A stretch of 64,000 bases of DNA from Bradyrhizobium sp. BTAi1 (lineage in GTDB: Bacteria > Pseudomonadota > Alphaproteobacteria > Rhizobiales > Xanthobacteraceae). A program made the position numbers and the translations under genes. The notes under the pieces are model-generated. The model saw only the letters and a list, made by a program, of their open reading frames with translations. It searched no databases and was not told the DNA's origin. Within the stretch, counting starts at the first letter, position 1; each line of letters begins with the position of its first letter. Below, one piece after another: positions 1-7,951 of the stretch. Location of the stretch: contig NC_009485.1 of assembly GCF_000015165.1 (NCBI RefSeq), positions 7,025,501 through 7,089,500 on the forward strand, written 5' to 3'.

Positions 1-341
1 ACGGTGAGCAGCTGCTCGGGCTTGAAGGGCTTTGTGATCCAGCCGGTGGCCCCGGCGCTCTTGGCCTCCTGCTTCACCGCGTCGTTGGACTCGGTGGTGA
101 GGAACAGGATCGGCATCCCGGTCAGGGTGCGCTCCTTGCGCAGCGCGCGGATCAGTTCGAGTCCATTCATCACCGGCATGTTGAGGTCGGTGATGACGAT
201 GTCGGGACGGCTGGTCTGCGCCTTCGCCAGTCCCTGGACGCCGTCGCCGGCCTCGATGACCTGATGTCCGGCCGGCTCAAGCGTCACCTTGACCATCTGC
301 CGGATGCTCGGGGAGTCGTCGACTGTCAGGACGATCGCCAT
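1..341 (-). CDS. cheY: CheY-type response regulator (partial, 3' end outside window)
   Basis: Single receiver-domain chemotaxis response regulator, which would be phosphorylated by CheA and act on the flagellar motor. 113 codons are visible. The acidic pair D8/D9, phospho-acceptor D52 (in ITDLNMP), T82 and K104 (in ITKPFKP) are all present, so the active site is complete. The start overlaps the stop of the upstream STAS gene by one base, showing one operon. The C-terminus and presumably cheA/cheW lie beyond the window edge. The family call is firm; which CheY paralogue it is cannot be told. Confidence 0.93.
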   Translation of the reverse strand, partial: MAIVLTVDDSPSIRQMVKVTLEPAGHQVIEAGDGVQGLAKAQTSRPDIVITDLNMPVMNGLELIRALRKERTLTGMPILFLTTESNDAVKQEAKSAGATGWITKPFKPEQLLT

Positions 342-658
342 CAGCTGCTAGCCTTATCTTTGGAGCCATGTTTCGGCGGCGGCGCGCGCAGAACGCCCGC
401 GCGCTGCAGGATGAGCCGGAAGTTCTGGGAGAACGATTTCAGGATCACCGATCGACCTTGCGCCGCGCCGGTCATCGTGGTGGAGAGCAGGAGCTGAATC
501 GACGTCACATCGGCTTTGACGACATCGGAGCAATCGATCTCGAACGGGCGCTGCCCACCGAACGCTTCGCGGATCTGATCGTGCACGCCGCGTATCGCCG
601 CGATGCTGCAATCAGCCGGGAGCCGCAGCGATCGCCGCGACTTGATTGTGTCTTGCAT
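341..658 (-). CDS. STAS-domain protein of the chemotaxis operon
   Basis: 105-aa single-domain STAS protein (anti-sigma-factor-antagonist / MlaB-like fold). Recognisable features are the N-terminal strand, the EIDCSDVVKADVTSIQLLL segment typical of the domain core, and the C-terminal helix ending near LQRAGV. It is translationally coupled to cheY (stop and start share one base), so it probably works in the chemotaxis cluster, perhaps as a partner in receptor or CheA signalling. That role is inferred from position only. No HTH, membrane segment or second domain is visible. Confidence 0.8.
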   Translation of the reverse strand: MQDTIKSRRSLRLPADCSIAAIRGVHDQIREAFGGQRPFEIDCSDVVKADVTSIQLLLSTTMTGAAQGRSVILKSFSQNFRLILQRAGVLRAPPPKHGSKDKASS

Positions 659-1329
659 TGCTAATCGTCCCCACGCCCCCGAGTTGTGACGCCGCTGTCA
701 TCAATCCCGGTTGAGGAGGAGCATCGTACCCGCCCGTAATGAAAAGCTTAACTGATTACCGCCCCAGACCCGAACAACACTACCTGAGATTGCAACCCCC
801 GCTTCGCCTGCTCGAATGCCGGGAGACGCAAAATGTGGCGTTTGATAGGCGAACAAACACACTTTTCTGCGGCGCGACACGCCGTAAGCCACGCCCGCAG
901 GTTGTGGTATCATGGTATTTTCGCATGGCTCCCACGAAGCGGGCGCATGCGGCGCATAGGTTCAAGACTATGTCCAATACCAGACGCGGTCTTGCTTTCG
1001 AGGCGCACCAGCTAATGACGTCGCGTGCGGACTGATCCGCCCAGGCGCGGCAGTGCTGCCGAAGTTGCTGCAGTTGAGACACGCTTGTGGAGGCGATCGA
1101 CCGAGCCTCCCGCTCATAACGACCTGACTGTAGGTTCGAGGCCGACTTGGCCAATAAGGATAGCAACGGGCAAGCAAGACTACTCTCGTTCTCCCCATAC
1201 CACCGCCGCAGAATTGCACTCCTATGGGAGCGCCGAAAGTTCTTCCGATTGAAACGCGTCGAGTACGACGTATCGCCGCCAGCGCTCCCAGCGGACTTGC
1301 CCAACTTTTTCGGTATACATATGTTGCAC
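659..1329. other. Gene-poor junction between chemotaxis operon and accessory region
   Basis: About 670 bp with only short competing ORFs, none with a convincing ribosome site or recognisable product. It separates the core chemotaxis genes from the IS relic and probably contains the left junction of the older inserted element, but I could not find a copy of the tRNA-Glu attachment repeat here. Confidence 0.5.
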
Positions 1330-2040
1330 GTGCTTTCGGTGACAAAGGTTGGGCGCGATGTCCTGAAGGACGGCGAAGGGTACGTATGGGTACTCGCAAA
1401 CTACTCAGCGACGATATGCATATTCCGCCCCTCACGCGAGGGTGGCTTTCTGCGGCAGATGCTTCGAGATTTCAAAGGCGTGCTGGTCTCCGACTTCTTT
1501 TCTGCCTACGACGGACTCCCCTGCTTGCAGCAGCGTTGCCTTATTCACCTGATGCGGGATTTGAACCGGGCCATTCTCGACAATCCATTCGACGAGGAGG
1601 TTCAATCCATCACGGCGCCATTCGGTGTCCTTGAGGTCAATTGTCACGACCATCGACCAGCACGGTCTCAAACAGCGTCATCTGCAGACGCATATAAAAG
1701 CCGCAGATGGATTTCTTCGTGCGATTGGGGAGAGGATTTACGAATCGGAGACATCCAAGGCCTTACAGCAAAGACTCCTGCGAAACGCGAACGCCTCTTC
1801 ACATTCCTGCGCCATGATGGCGTTTCCTGGATCAACAACTTGGCCGAGAATGCTATCAAACACGTCGGCGCCTACAGAGATAACGTTCGACGAAGCATTA
1901 AAGCAGCAGGTCTATCAGAGTATCTGGTGTTACTTAGTCTTTTCCAGTCGTGTCGAGTTATGGGCATAAGCTTTCTGAAATTCTTTACTTTCGCAGGAAC
2001 GCGATATGGACGCGTTCGCGACAGGAAAGCGTCGGCGCCG
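1330..2040 (+). pseudogene. IS66-type DDE transposase, frameshifted remnant
   Basis: Remains of an IS66-like transposase spread over two frames. In the first frame, about 1340-1630, are GYVWVLAN, FKGVLVSDFFSAYD and CLIHLMRDLN, the catalytic-core signature. About 1635-1800 the homology continues in another frame (IVTTIDQHGLKQRHL, then a helix-rich stretch). It returns to the first frame at about 1795 with LFTFLRHDGVSWINN, LAENAIKHVGAYR and SEYLVLLSLFQSC, the NNxAExAIK end of the domain. Two compensating frameshifts and a missing N-terminus make it non-functional. No terminal inverted repeats were found. It marks past transposition in the accessory region. Confidence 0.8.
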
Positions 2041-2511
2041 GCGAGCAGCGCGGATCGAGATCTATCCGAAGGGCTATTTGCCTCCTTCGATCGTTTCCCT
2101 CCGGAAGGGAAAGACCAGGCCAACCAACAAGCCAGGCGCCCTTGATAGCGAATGAAGGGAGGACCGAAAGCTAAGATCTAAATAAAGTGCGATCACACGT
2201 GGCGACTTTGATTGATGTCTTCAAAGAAGCTGCCCCGGTGCACGATCGTCGGGCTTTCTGACAGTGGTTGCGGAGCGGCCGATGAATTTTATAGGTCGGG
2301 AAAGGCGATCATTTTGAAAGGCGAGCCGACCGCGTACGTCAAGAAGGAGTAGGTCGTCATGCCGCCGCCGCAGGCGGCCACGCGCTCGATGCAGCATTCC
2401 CTTTTCTAGAAGCAACCCCTCCCCTGTTCCTTGCCGCGGCCAAGCAACTTAGTCCATTGCGGCGCCTGTGAGGGGTCGCACATCGGCGTCCGCGAGCTGT
2501 TACCGGGGGCG
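2041..2511. other. Accessory intergenic stretch, no supported gene
   Basis: Roughly 470 bp between the transposase remnant and the XRE gene. A 64-codon ORF exists on the minus strand (2221-2415) but has no recognisable motif, so I do not call it. Confidence 0.4.
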
Positions 2512-2745
2512 CTATTCCTTCGCTCTCCTCGACTGAGCGTCGGGCTTCAGTAACTCCAGATAATCCACATCGAGTGCGACCGACAGCTCGTAAATCGTCA
2601 CGACAGTTGGGTTGCGCTGCCCCTTCTCCAGGCCGCTTATGTACTGCTGGCTGAAGCCAGAAATCTCCGCCAGCTGCTCCTGAGTCATTTCTTTGCTCTT
2701 TCGGATCCGCAAAACGTTGCGGCCAACCAACCGACGCATGTCCAT
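2512..2745 (-). CDS. XRE-family HTH regulator (small, C-protein-like)
   Basis: 77-aa single-domain Cro/C1-type DNA-binding protein. The five-helix HTH is clear: RIRKSKEMTQEQLAEISGF, then SQQYISGLEKGQRNPTV and the helix LSVALDVDYLELL. The size and the ISGLEKGQRNPT recognition region resemble controller (C) proteins of restriction-modification and other selfish modules. The start at 2745 gives MDMRRLVG; a second ATG six bases in is possible. It is transcribed away from 2841-3143, and two 13-bp operator-like repeats lie between them, suggesting autoregulation. The target genes are unknown. Confidence 0.85.
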   Translation of the reverse strand: MDMRRLVGRNVLRIRKSKEMTQEQLAEISGFSQQYISGLEKGQRNPTVVTIYELSVALDVDYLELLKPDAQSRRAKE

Positions 2746-2783
2746 GGGCAGAAGTCAGCCCATTGCGCGCATGGTTTTTATCA

Positions 2784-2812
2784 ACTATAGTATGTATCCA
2801 CTAAAGTATGTA
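2784..2812. promoter_or_regulatory. Paired operator-like repeats in the XRE divergent region
   Basis: ACTATAGTATGTA at 2784-2796 is repeated as ACTAAAGTATGTA at 2800-2812 (one mismatch, 16-bp spacing). The ACTATAGT core is itself a perfect palindrome. The layout recalls C-box operators of controller proteins and sits in the AT-rich gap between the XRE gene and the divergent ORF. Binding by the XRE protein is inference. Confidence 0.6.
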
Positions 2813-2840
2813 ACGCCTGATCGGCCTAAGAGGAGGTTCT

Positions 2841-3143
2841 GTGTCGCAAGGTCGTTTCGCCGAACCAAATTCGCAGGGTCGTGCCGTGGCAGTGACCGCG
2901 ATAGAACATGGCAACGTGGTCATTACAGTCGCAAGCTTACCGTGCGAGCGCACCGTAGCCGCCGCCCCGGTCTGCGGTTTCATCACCACGATTTTGGGAG
3001 GTCCACTTCGCGGCGAGATGCGGAAGAGCAGAACGTGGAGCGGGATGATTCGCAGTCACTCGGACGCTGTATCTCGCGTCTCCGAGCTCCTTGTGTCCGA
3101 GCAGGATGGCGGCCCGCAAGCAGACGATGAGCACCCGCGATAG
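2841..3143 (+). CDS. Small protein of unknown function, GTG start
   Basis: 100-codon ORF with no family I recognise and no membrane segment or motif. The main support is a perfect AGGAGG at 2831-2836, four bases before the GTG at 2841, and its place divergent from the XRE regulator just downstream of operator-like repeats. If real, it is the likely target of that regulator. Composition is unremarkable. A chance ORF remains possible; the strong ribosome site is what makes me list it. Confidence 0.4.
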   Translation: MSQGRFAEPNSQGRAVAVTAIEHGNVVITVASLPCERTVAAAPVCGFITTILGGPLRGEMRKSRTWSGMIRSHSDAVSRVSELLVSEQDGGPQADDEHPR

Positions 3144-3291
3144 AGCCATTGAACCGACCCTTTTGCTTCCGATAGTGCGATGACACTTCCGAAGGACGGA
3201 AAGGCCTTCGCTCTTACCTGATCCAAAGCCTAAACACGTGCTCCGGCGTTTTCCGGCAGGTGCACAGGGCTTCGGAAAGGGTATCCGATCG

Positions 3292-3567
3292 ATGCCAAGG
3301 CAGACGGCTCTCCCGTCATCACTCAAGCCGCGGCTCATTACTCGCGAGGCGGCAGCCGCCTACATCTGCGTTTCCGCCAATGTCTTTGATCAAATGGTGC
3401 GAGCAGGCACTATGCCAAGGCCCAAAATCCTAGGTGAGCGCCGGAAGGCATGGGACGTTCGAGAACTGGATACTGCCATTGATCTGCTGCCTTCGGATGG
3501 CAATGATCCTGGCGTTGACGAGACGTGGAGTGATGTCGATGCCTCGAAGGTTGCCGCCATACGTTGA
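3292..3567 (+). CDS. AlpA/excisionase-like DNA-binding protein
   Basis: 91-aa protein with a MerR/AlpA-type winged-helix: LITREAAAAYICVSANVFDQ followed by MVRAGTMPRPKILGERRKAW, the pattern of helix-turn-helix plus wing with the RxRxW-like element of excisionases. I chose ATG 3292; the frame is open back to 3238. It overlaps the following integrase by 29 bases, the usual xis-int arrangement. It probably directs excision or controls int expression for the older element at this site. Confidence 0.75.
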   Translation: MPRQTALPSSLKPRLITREAAAAYICVSANVFDQMVRAGTMPRPKILGERRKAWDVRELDTAIDLLPSDGNDPGVDETWSDVDASKVAAIR

Positions 3568-4687
3568 GCGCAATCACGTCAAGGGGCATACCTACCTGTC
3601 ATTTCGGCGCGGCAAGGGTGCGCGCATTCGCCTGCCAGATGACCCGACCAGCTCTGAGTTCATGTCGGCCTATCAAAGCGCCCTTCTCGGTCAGGCGACA
3701 TCATCGAGACCCGAACTTCGCTCTCCCGTTCACGGCACAATTTCCGCGCTGATCGCGTCTTACATGCGAAGCTCGGATTATATCGGCCTTCGAAAGACCA
3801 GCAAGGAGGGGTACGGCAGACGCCTCGAGGCCCTCAGAATCGAGCACGGGCATCGGACAGTCGCTGGACTTTCTCGCGAGCGCATCATCACCGGCATTCT
3901 TCAGCCGTTCGCCGACCGGCCCGGCGCGGCTCTCGATACTCTCAAGAAACTTCGCATTTTGATCCGTCACGCAATCAACATCGGATGGATCAAGCACGAT
4001 CCGTCGGTCGGGATAAAGCGCCCCAAGCTTCAGCGCATCAGATCTTGGACCGAGGACGAGATCGAGCTTTTCCGCAAGAAGTGGCCTCTGGAAACCAAAC
4101 AGCGGCTGGCCTTCGAACTGTTCCTGAACACGGGTCAACGACGATCGGACGTGGTCCGCATGGCGTGGTCCCACATCACGCCCGAAAACAGAATCGCCGT
4201 CGCGCAGCAGGAGACAGGACGGCGCTTGTTGATTCCGCTACACCGTGACCTGCTTTCGGCCTTGGCGGTCGCAAAGCGTGACCACATGTCGATCATCACG
4301 ACCGCCTACGGCCAGTCCTTCAGCGTCGACGGCTTCAGCCAATGGATGCGCGACGCGATCACTGACGCTGGCCTGCCGCTCGGTTGTCAGCCGCACGGCC
4401 TGCGCAAGGCAACCGGCCGTCGCCTAGCTGAGGCTGGAGCGACGGCAAAGATGATCATGTCCGTCCTTGGCCACACCACTCTTGCGGAGGCCGAGCGATA
4501 CACTGAGGAGGCTGATCAGGCGAGCCTTGCGGTCGATGCTGTGGCGCGCCTTGAGGGACACAAGGCGAACGACTTTCCCCAAACGCAATCTGCCGGTTTG
4601 GGAAAACCGACTAAAAAGCCAAAGAAATCAGAGGGGGTGAGGCAGAACTGGCGCTCCCTAGGGGAGGGCGCGGGCGAGGCGCTATGA
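3539..4687 (+). CDS. Tyrosine recombinase / integrase A
   Basis: Phage-type integrase of 382 aa. The start MPRRLPPYVE at 3539 fits the family, with a conserved N-terminal region (HTYLSFRRGKG). The catalytic domain shows the first Arg in NTGQRRSDVVRM, the HxLR box in QPHGLRKATGRR, then VLGHTTLAEAERYT with the nucleophile Tyr. It overlaps the AlpA-like gene. Its last codons (NWRSLGE onward) are encoded by the 18-bp attachment repeat at 4648-4665, so its 3' end is fused to the junction with the next element. It probably belongs to an older element integrated at the same tRNA-Glu. Confidence 0.9.
   Translation: MPRRLPPYVERNHVKGHTYLSFRRGKGARIRLPDDPTSSEFMSAYQSALLGQATSSRPELRSPVHGTISALIASYMRSSDYIGLRKTSKEGYGRRLEALRIEHGHRTVAGLSRERIITGILQPFADRPGAALDTLKKLRILIRHAINIGWIKHDPSVGIKRPKLQRIRSWTEDEIELFRKKWPLETKQRLAFELFLNTGQRRSDVVRMAWSHITPENRIAVAQQETGRRLLIPLHRDLLSALAVAKRDHMSIITTAYGQSFSVDGFSQWMRDAITDAGLPLGCQPHGLRKATGRRLAEAGATAKMIMSVLGHTTLAEAERYTEEADQASLAVDAVARLEGHKANDFPQTQSAGLGKPTKKPKKSEGVRQNWRSLGEGAGEAL
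4648..4665 (+). repeat. Attachment-site direct repeat, distal copy (att)
   Basis: CTGGCGCTCCCTAGGGGA, identical over 18 bp to 16423-16440, where it forms the 3' end of tRNA-Glu (T-arm side, acceptor stem, discriminator, CCA). Flanking bases differ on both sides, so the repeat is exactly 18 bp. It marks the far end of the 11.8-kb element. Confidence 0.88.
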
Positions 4688-4727
4688 CGTTGTAAAACAA
4701 TAACAAATCGGCTCGACTACCTCAGCG

Positions 4728-4749
4728 ATGCTACCATCGAATGCTACCA
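4728..4749 (+). repeat. Short direct repeats inside the left end (candidate integrase arm sites)
   Basis: ATGCTACCA occurs at 4728-4736 and 4741-4749 (13-bp spacing), about 63 bp inside the att core. The same word, TGCTACCAC, recurs at 16352-16360, again about 62 bp from the other core. Symmetric placement suggests arm-type binding sites for integrase B. Confidence 0.5.
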
Positions 4750-4932
4750 CCAAGCAAGTGTTTCTATCCGTTTCTCGCAAAGGGGCCCGACTTCCGAATT
4801 CTCAAGACGGGTATTTTGCATGAGCTACAATTCGAACACTGTGAGAATTGCGCGGTTAAACGCAGCAAGAAACCGAATCTCTGTAAAATCTCCAACGGCT
4901 AGAGCTGATTCGCGGCCTCGCGGAGATTCAAT

Positions 4933-6144
4933 ATGCCTCAAAGAGCCCGGCGTGCCCGAAAGGGCGATGGCGAAATCAACACTTACTGGAGGTCACTGAC
5001 CGACGAGCAGCTCTTACGCGTTTCGTTCACGACGACCGATCCCGAAGGCTTGGAGGGATTGGTGCTAGATGTTCCTCCGGACAACGGTTACCCACCAATC
5101 GTAGAGCTTTGCTACGATTTCAGAGGCTCCAAGCGTAGCTATATTCGGTGCGCTCATTGCGGATACCCAAACCACCTAGCCGGCTATGTCATCAAGGTAG
5201 ACGAACGAGTTCGCTTTTTAGTGGGTCACGACTGTGGCGATAAAATCTATGGGGCGGACTTTGCGGGCCTTAGGAGCGATTATGAAAGTGCTAGGAGCCA
5301 TGCTGATGATCTAAGGCGTTGGCTTGGGCTCCAAAGCGAGTTTGCAGCCTTCTTCGACTATCTGAAGCGTCTGCAGTGTTGTCCTGAGGTGCGCGCGTTT
5401 CGTGACAAAAGAGCAACGTTCCGAAAGGCTCATCCCCGACTATTTGGCGGGTTGTCAATTGCGTCGGCCCGTTACGGTGGTGCCCTCCACATTGACGAAA
5501 AAGTTCGTGACTTTGATGCCGAGGTGCGCGCTGAAGAGCGGTATGAACGGGAGCTAGCGGATTGGAACAAGCTTAGTCCAGCCGAACAGAAGAAGCGTAG
5601 GCGCGAAGGCCGCAAACCCGTTGCGCCACAGCCGCCATTTTATAAGAACATTCCAAAGGTCGTAATGACCATTCGCGCACGAGAGTTTTTCTCTGATGCC
5701 ACTCTTCCACATGAAACGCTCAGCAGTATCTTGCGCGCCTTTGAGAACTTATCTGCTGAGATTGATACCGCGACACTAAGGAACGCCGTTTGGCAGAATC
5801 GAAATCAGAACGCTTCGAATGGGATGCTTGGCCGAAGCCCTCTTATCACGACATATCGTGAAATCTTCAAACAAGCCAATACGCTCTTAGATCAAATCGA
5901 AATTCAACTTTCTGCTATCGAGAATTTCGTTTCTTTCTTTGATCCGATTATTCTCGCTGCGGTGGCCCAGTGGGCAAATACGCACCCTGGCATTAGTGCT
6001 AATGTGTTAGTGCGCGGCAGAGGGCTGGTAGACGGCTCTGATCCTACGCTAGCCGTCTCCTTGCCGGCAGATTTTTCGCCCCCGGACAGGAAGCCGCTGG
6101 TTTCGTTTCGACGTGCCGTGAATGGTTTGGATACGTCTCTCTGA
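4933..6144 (+). CDS. Unknown protein with CxxC...HxC zinc-ligand cluster, island cargo
   Basis: 403-aa protein that I do not recognise. Visible features: a basic N-terminus; C73-x2-C76 in IRCAHCGYPN and H99-x-C101 in VGHDCGDKIYG, a plausible zinc-binding module; a charged, probably helical middle with a KKRRREGRKP stretch near residues 215-230; and a C-terminal helical half. No signal peptide or membrane segment. It ends eight bases before the start of a trypsin-like protease gene, so the two are co-transcribed. Codon use is less GC-biased than in the core genes. As first cargo after the attachment site it may be part of a defence or toxin-type module; that is inference. Confidence 0.8.
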   Translation: MPQRARRARKGDGEINTYWRSLTDEQLLRVSFTTTDPEGLEGLVLDVPPDNGYPPIVELCYDFRGSKRSYIRCAHCGYPNHLAGYVIKVDERVRFLVGHDCGDKIYGADFAGLRSDYESARSHADDLRRWLGLQSEFAAFFDYLKRLQCCPEVRAFRDKRATFRKAHPRLFGGLSIASARYGGALHIDEKVRDFDAEVRAEERYERELADWNKLSPAEQKKRRREGRKPVAPQPPFYKNIPKVVMTIRAREFFSDATLPHETLSSILRAFENLSAEIDTATLRNAVWQNRNQNASNGMLGRSPLITTYREIFKQANTLLDQIEIQLSAIENFVSFFDPIILAAVAQWANTHPGISANVLVRGRGLVDGSDPTLAVSLPADFSPPDRKPLVSFRRAVNGLDTSL

Positions 6145-6152
6145 GGTGAAAA

Positions 6153-7016
6153 ATGAGTGACACGCTAGACGAACTCTCCGTCGCGACCAAGCTACTGCAT
6201 TCGACGGTCCGAATCGAATGCAAGGATGCTCAGGGAGCAATCTCATCGGGGACGGGCTTTAACTTCTCCTTCGAGTTTGATGATTTCCTTGTCCCCGCGA
6301 TCATTACGAATCGGCACGTTTTTCAAGGCGCGATTCAGTCTGATTTTCACTACACGATGGCCGATGCGCAGGGGCGCTCAACGGGAAGGCACGAACGGTT
6401 TTCGATCTACGATTTCGGCAAGGCGTGGATCGACCACCCAGACCCTGATGTGGACCTGGCGCTGTTGCCGACCCAACCATTGTTCGAACAGCTGGAGAAG
6501 GTTGGTAGGCGACCGTTTTACATCAATCTTAGCCAAGGCATTATTGCTTCACCCGAGATGCTCTCTACCCTGGACGCTATCGAGGAAATTACCATGATCG
6601 GTTATCCCAATGGATTGTGGGATGACGTCAACAATCTTCCGATAGTTCGTCGCGGCATCACCGCAACGTCGGCGGCGCGCGAGTACAGAGGAAAGAAGCA
6701 ATTTCTAATAGATGCCGCATGTTTTCCGGGCTCAAGCGGCTCCCCTGTATTCATCTATAACAGCGGCAGCTTTAGCGGACTTCATCTTGGAACCAGATTG
6801 ACGCTCATAGGCGTGCTGTTCGCGGGCCATATGCATACCGCAGTCGGAGAGATCAAGGTCGTCCCGATTCCGACCGCAACGTTGCCGGTGCCCGTATCTC
6901 AAATCCCCAACAACCTCGGGATATGTATTCACGCCTCCCGCATTCTGGACTTCATCCCCGCTTTGACGAAACGCGTCGCCGTTGGCCCGAGAACTCCAAC
7001 TAAGGTGGGTTCGTAA
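6153..7016 (+). CDS. Trypsin-like serine protease (cytosolic), partner of the zinc-ligand protein
   Basis: 287-aa chymotrypsin-fold protease. The triad is readable: H55 in ITNRHVF, D101 in PDPDVDLALL, and S195 in the FPGSSGSPVF nucleophile loop. The N-terminal strand region (STVRIECKD, SSGTGFNF) and C-terminal barrel strands (TLIGVLFAGH) are present. There is no signal peptide, so it should act in the cytoplasm, unlike DegP-type proteases, and no PDZ domain. It follows the 403-aa gene by eight bases. Cytosolic trypsin-like modules are known in several bacterial conflict systems. The substrate is unknown; the neighbour is the obvious partner or target. Confidence 0.85.
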   Translation: MSDTLDELSVATKLLHSTVRIECKDAQGAISSGTGFNFSFEFDDFLVPAIITNRHVFQGAIQSDFHYTMADAQGRSTGRHERFSIYDFGKAWIDHPDPDVDLALLPTQPLFEQLEKVGRRPFYINLSQGIIASPEMLSTLDAIEEITMIGYPNGLWDDVNNLPIVRRGITATSAAREYRGKKQFLIDAACFPGSSGSPVFIYNSGSFSGLHLGTRLTLIGVLFAGHMHTAVGEIKVVPIPTATLPVPVSQIPNNLGICIHASRILDFIPALTKRVAVGPRTPTKVGS

Positions 7017-7049
7017 AAGGCCCGCGCTCCGGATCGCGAGCCATGCAAA

Positions 7050-7070
7050 TTGGAATCGCTGGGATTCCAA
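7050..7070 (+). terminator. Palindromic hairpin after the protease gene
   Basis: TTGGAATC, a five-base loop and GATTCCAA form a perfect 8-bp stem 34 bp after the protease stop. There is no clear T-run, so termination is uncertain; it could also be a binding site ahead of the recombinase. Confidence 0.35.
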
Positions 7071-7140
7071 GACGCGCGTTGTCCATAATCTAAACGGTCA
7101 ATAAGGTTCTTTACAGATCAGCCCTGGGGAGCCTTTCGCA

Positions 7141-7812
7141 ATGCAAGCCGCACCTCTCGTCACCTACATCCGTGTATCCACCTCAAGCCAAGGCCGCTCG
7201 GGGCTGGGCATAGAGGCCCAGCGGCAGGTGCTGTCCCAATTTGTAAAGGCGGAGGGCTTTGAGGTCGTCCGGGAGTTCGTTGAAGTCGAGACGGGCAAGG
7301 GCGCAGACGCTCTGGACCGCAGGCCTCAGCTCAAGGCCGCCCTAGCTGCTGCGAAGAAGCTCCGATGTCAGGTGGGCGTGGCGAAGCTGGACCGCCTCAG
7401 CCGCGACGTCCATTTCATCAGCGGCCTGATGGCTCACAAGGTCCCCTTCGTGGTCGCTGAGCTTGGCTCTGACGTTGACCCGTTCGTCCTGCACCTATTC
7501 GCAGCGCTTGCCGAGAAGGAACGCTCGCTGATCTCGACGCGGACACGGCAAGCCCTTTCGGCCGCCAAGGCCCGCGGGGTGACCCTGGGCAACCCAAGGC
7601 TTCACGAGGCCCGTAGGAACGCGGTGGAAGCCGTGAAGGCGGAAGCGGACCGATACGCAGCGAACGTTTTGCCAATCATCCGCGAAGCTCAGAAGGCCGG
7701 CGCGAGCACCCTACGGCAGATTGCGGAGGCGCTGAACGCCCGCGGCATCCCTACGGCACGAGGCGGCCATTGGTACGCCCAAAGCGTTGCGAACGTTCTA
7801 GAGCGGGCCTGA
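7141..7812 (+). CDS. Serine recombinase (resolvase/invertase family)
   Basis: 223-aa recombinase. The catalytic Ser is S13 in YIRVSTSSQGRSG, and the active-site arginine segment is VAKLDRLSRDV. The E-helix and an HTH-like C-terminus (STLRQIAEALNARGIPTARG followed by WYAQSVANVL) complete the small-resolvase layout. It is a second recombination enzyme in an element that already has a tyrosine integrase, so it probably performs inversion or cointegrate resolution, or is left from a nested insertion. A small membrane-protein ORF follows 16 bp later. Confidence 0.9.
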   Translation: MQAAPLVTYIRVSTSSQGRSGLGIEAQRQVLSQFVKAEGFEVVREFVEVETGKGADALDRRPQLKAALAAAKKLRCQVGVAKLDRLSRDVHFISGLMAHKVPFVVAELGSDVDPFVLHLFAALAEKERSLISTRTRQALSAAKARGVTLGNPRLHEARRNAVEAVKAEADRYAANVLPIIREAQKAGASTLRQIAEALNARGIPTARGGHWYAQSVANVLERA

Positions 7813-7828
7813 GGCTGGGAGAGACACC

Positions 7829-7951
7829 ATGTTGACCATCGTAGGAACTGCCTTCGGCGTTATCGCGGTCCTCGCGGTTGCCATTGAGTGCCCCAAAGCC
7901 GCCGCTGTGCTCGGGGCCGCGGCATACTGGCTCATCGCGCACGGCGCCTAG
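7829..7951 (+). CDS. 40-aa predicted membrane peptide
   Basis: Short ORF beginning MLTIVGTAFGVIAVLAVAIE with one or two hydrophobic helices and ending AAYWLIAHGA. A GGGAGAG ribosome site lies 5 bp upstream of ATG 7829, and it sits directly behind the recombinase gene. Size and hydrophobicity fit a phage-type small membrane protein (holin- or superinfection-exclusion-like), but no family is recognised. Confidence 0.5.
   Translation: MLTIVGTAFGVIAVLAVAIECPKAAAVLGAAAYWLIAHGA

Noticed and set aside
1220..1234. Partial inverted match to the att repeat (GGCGCTCCC plus ATAGGA on the minus strand)
   Set aside because: Only about ten contiguous bases match, the orientation is opposite to the other two copies, and it lies beside the transposase relic; chance is likely.
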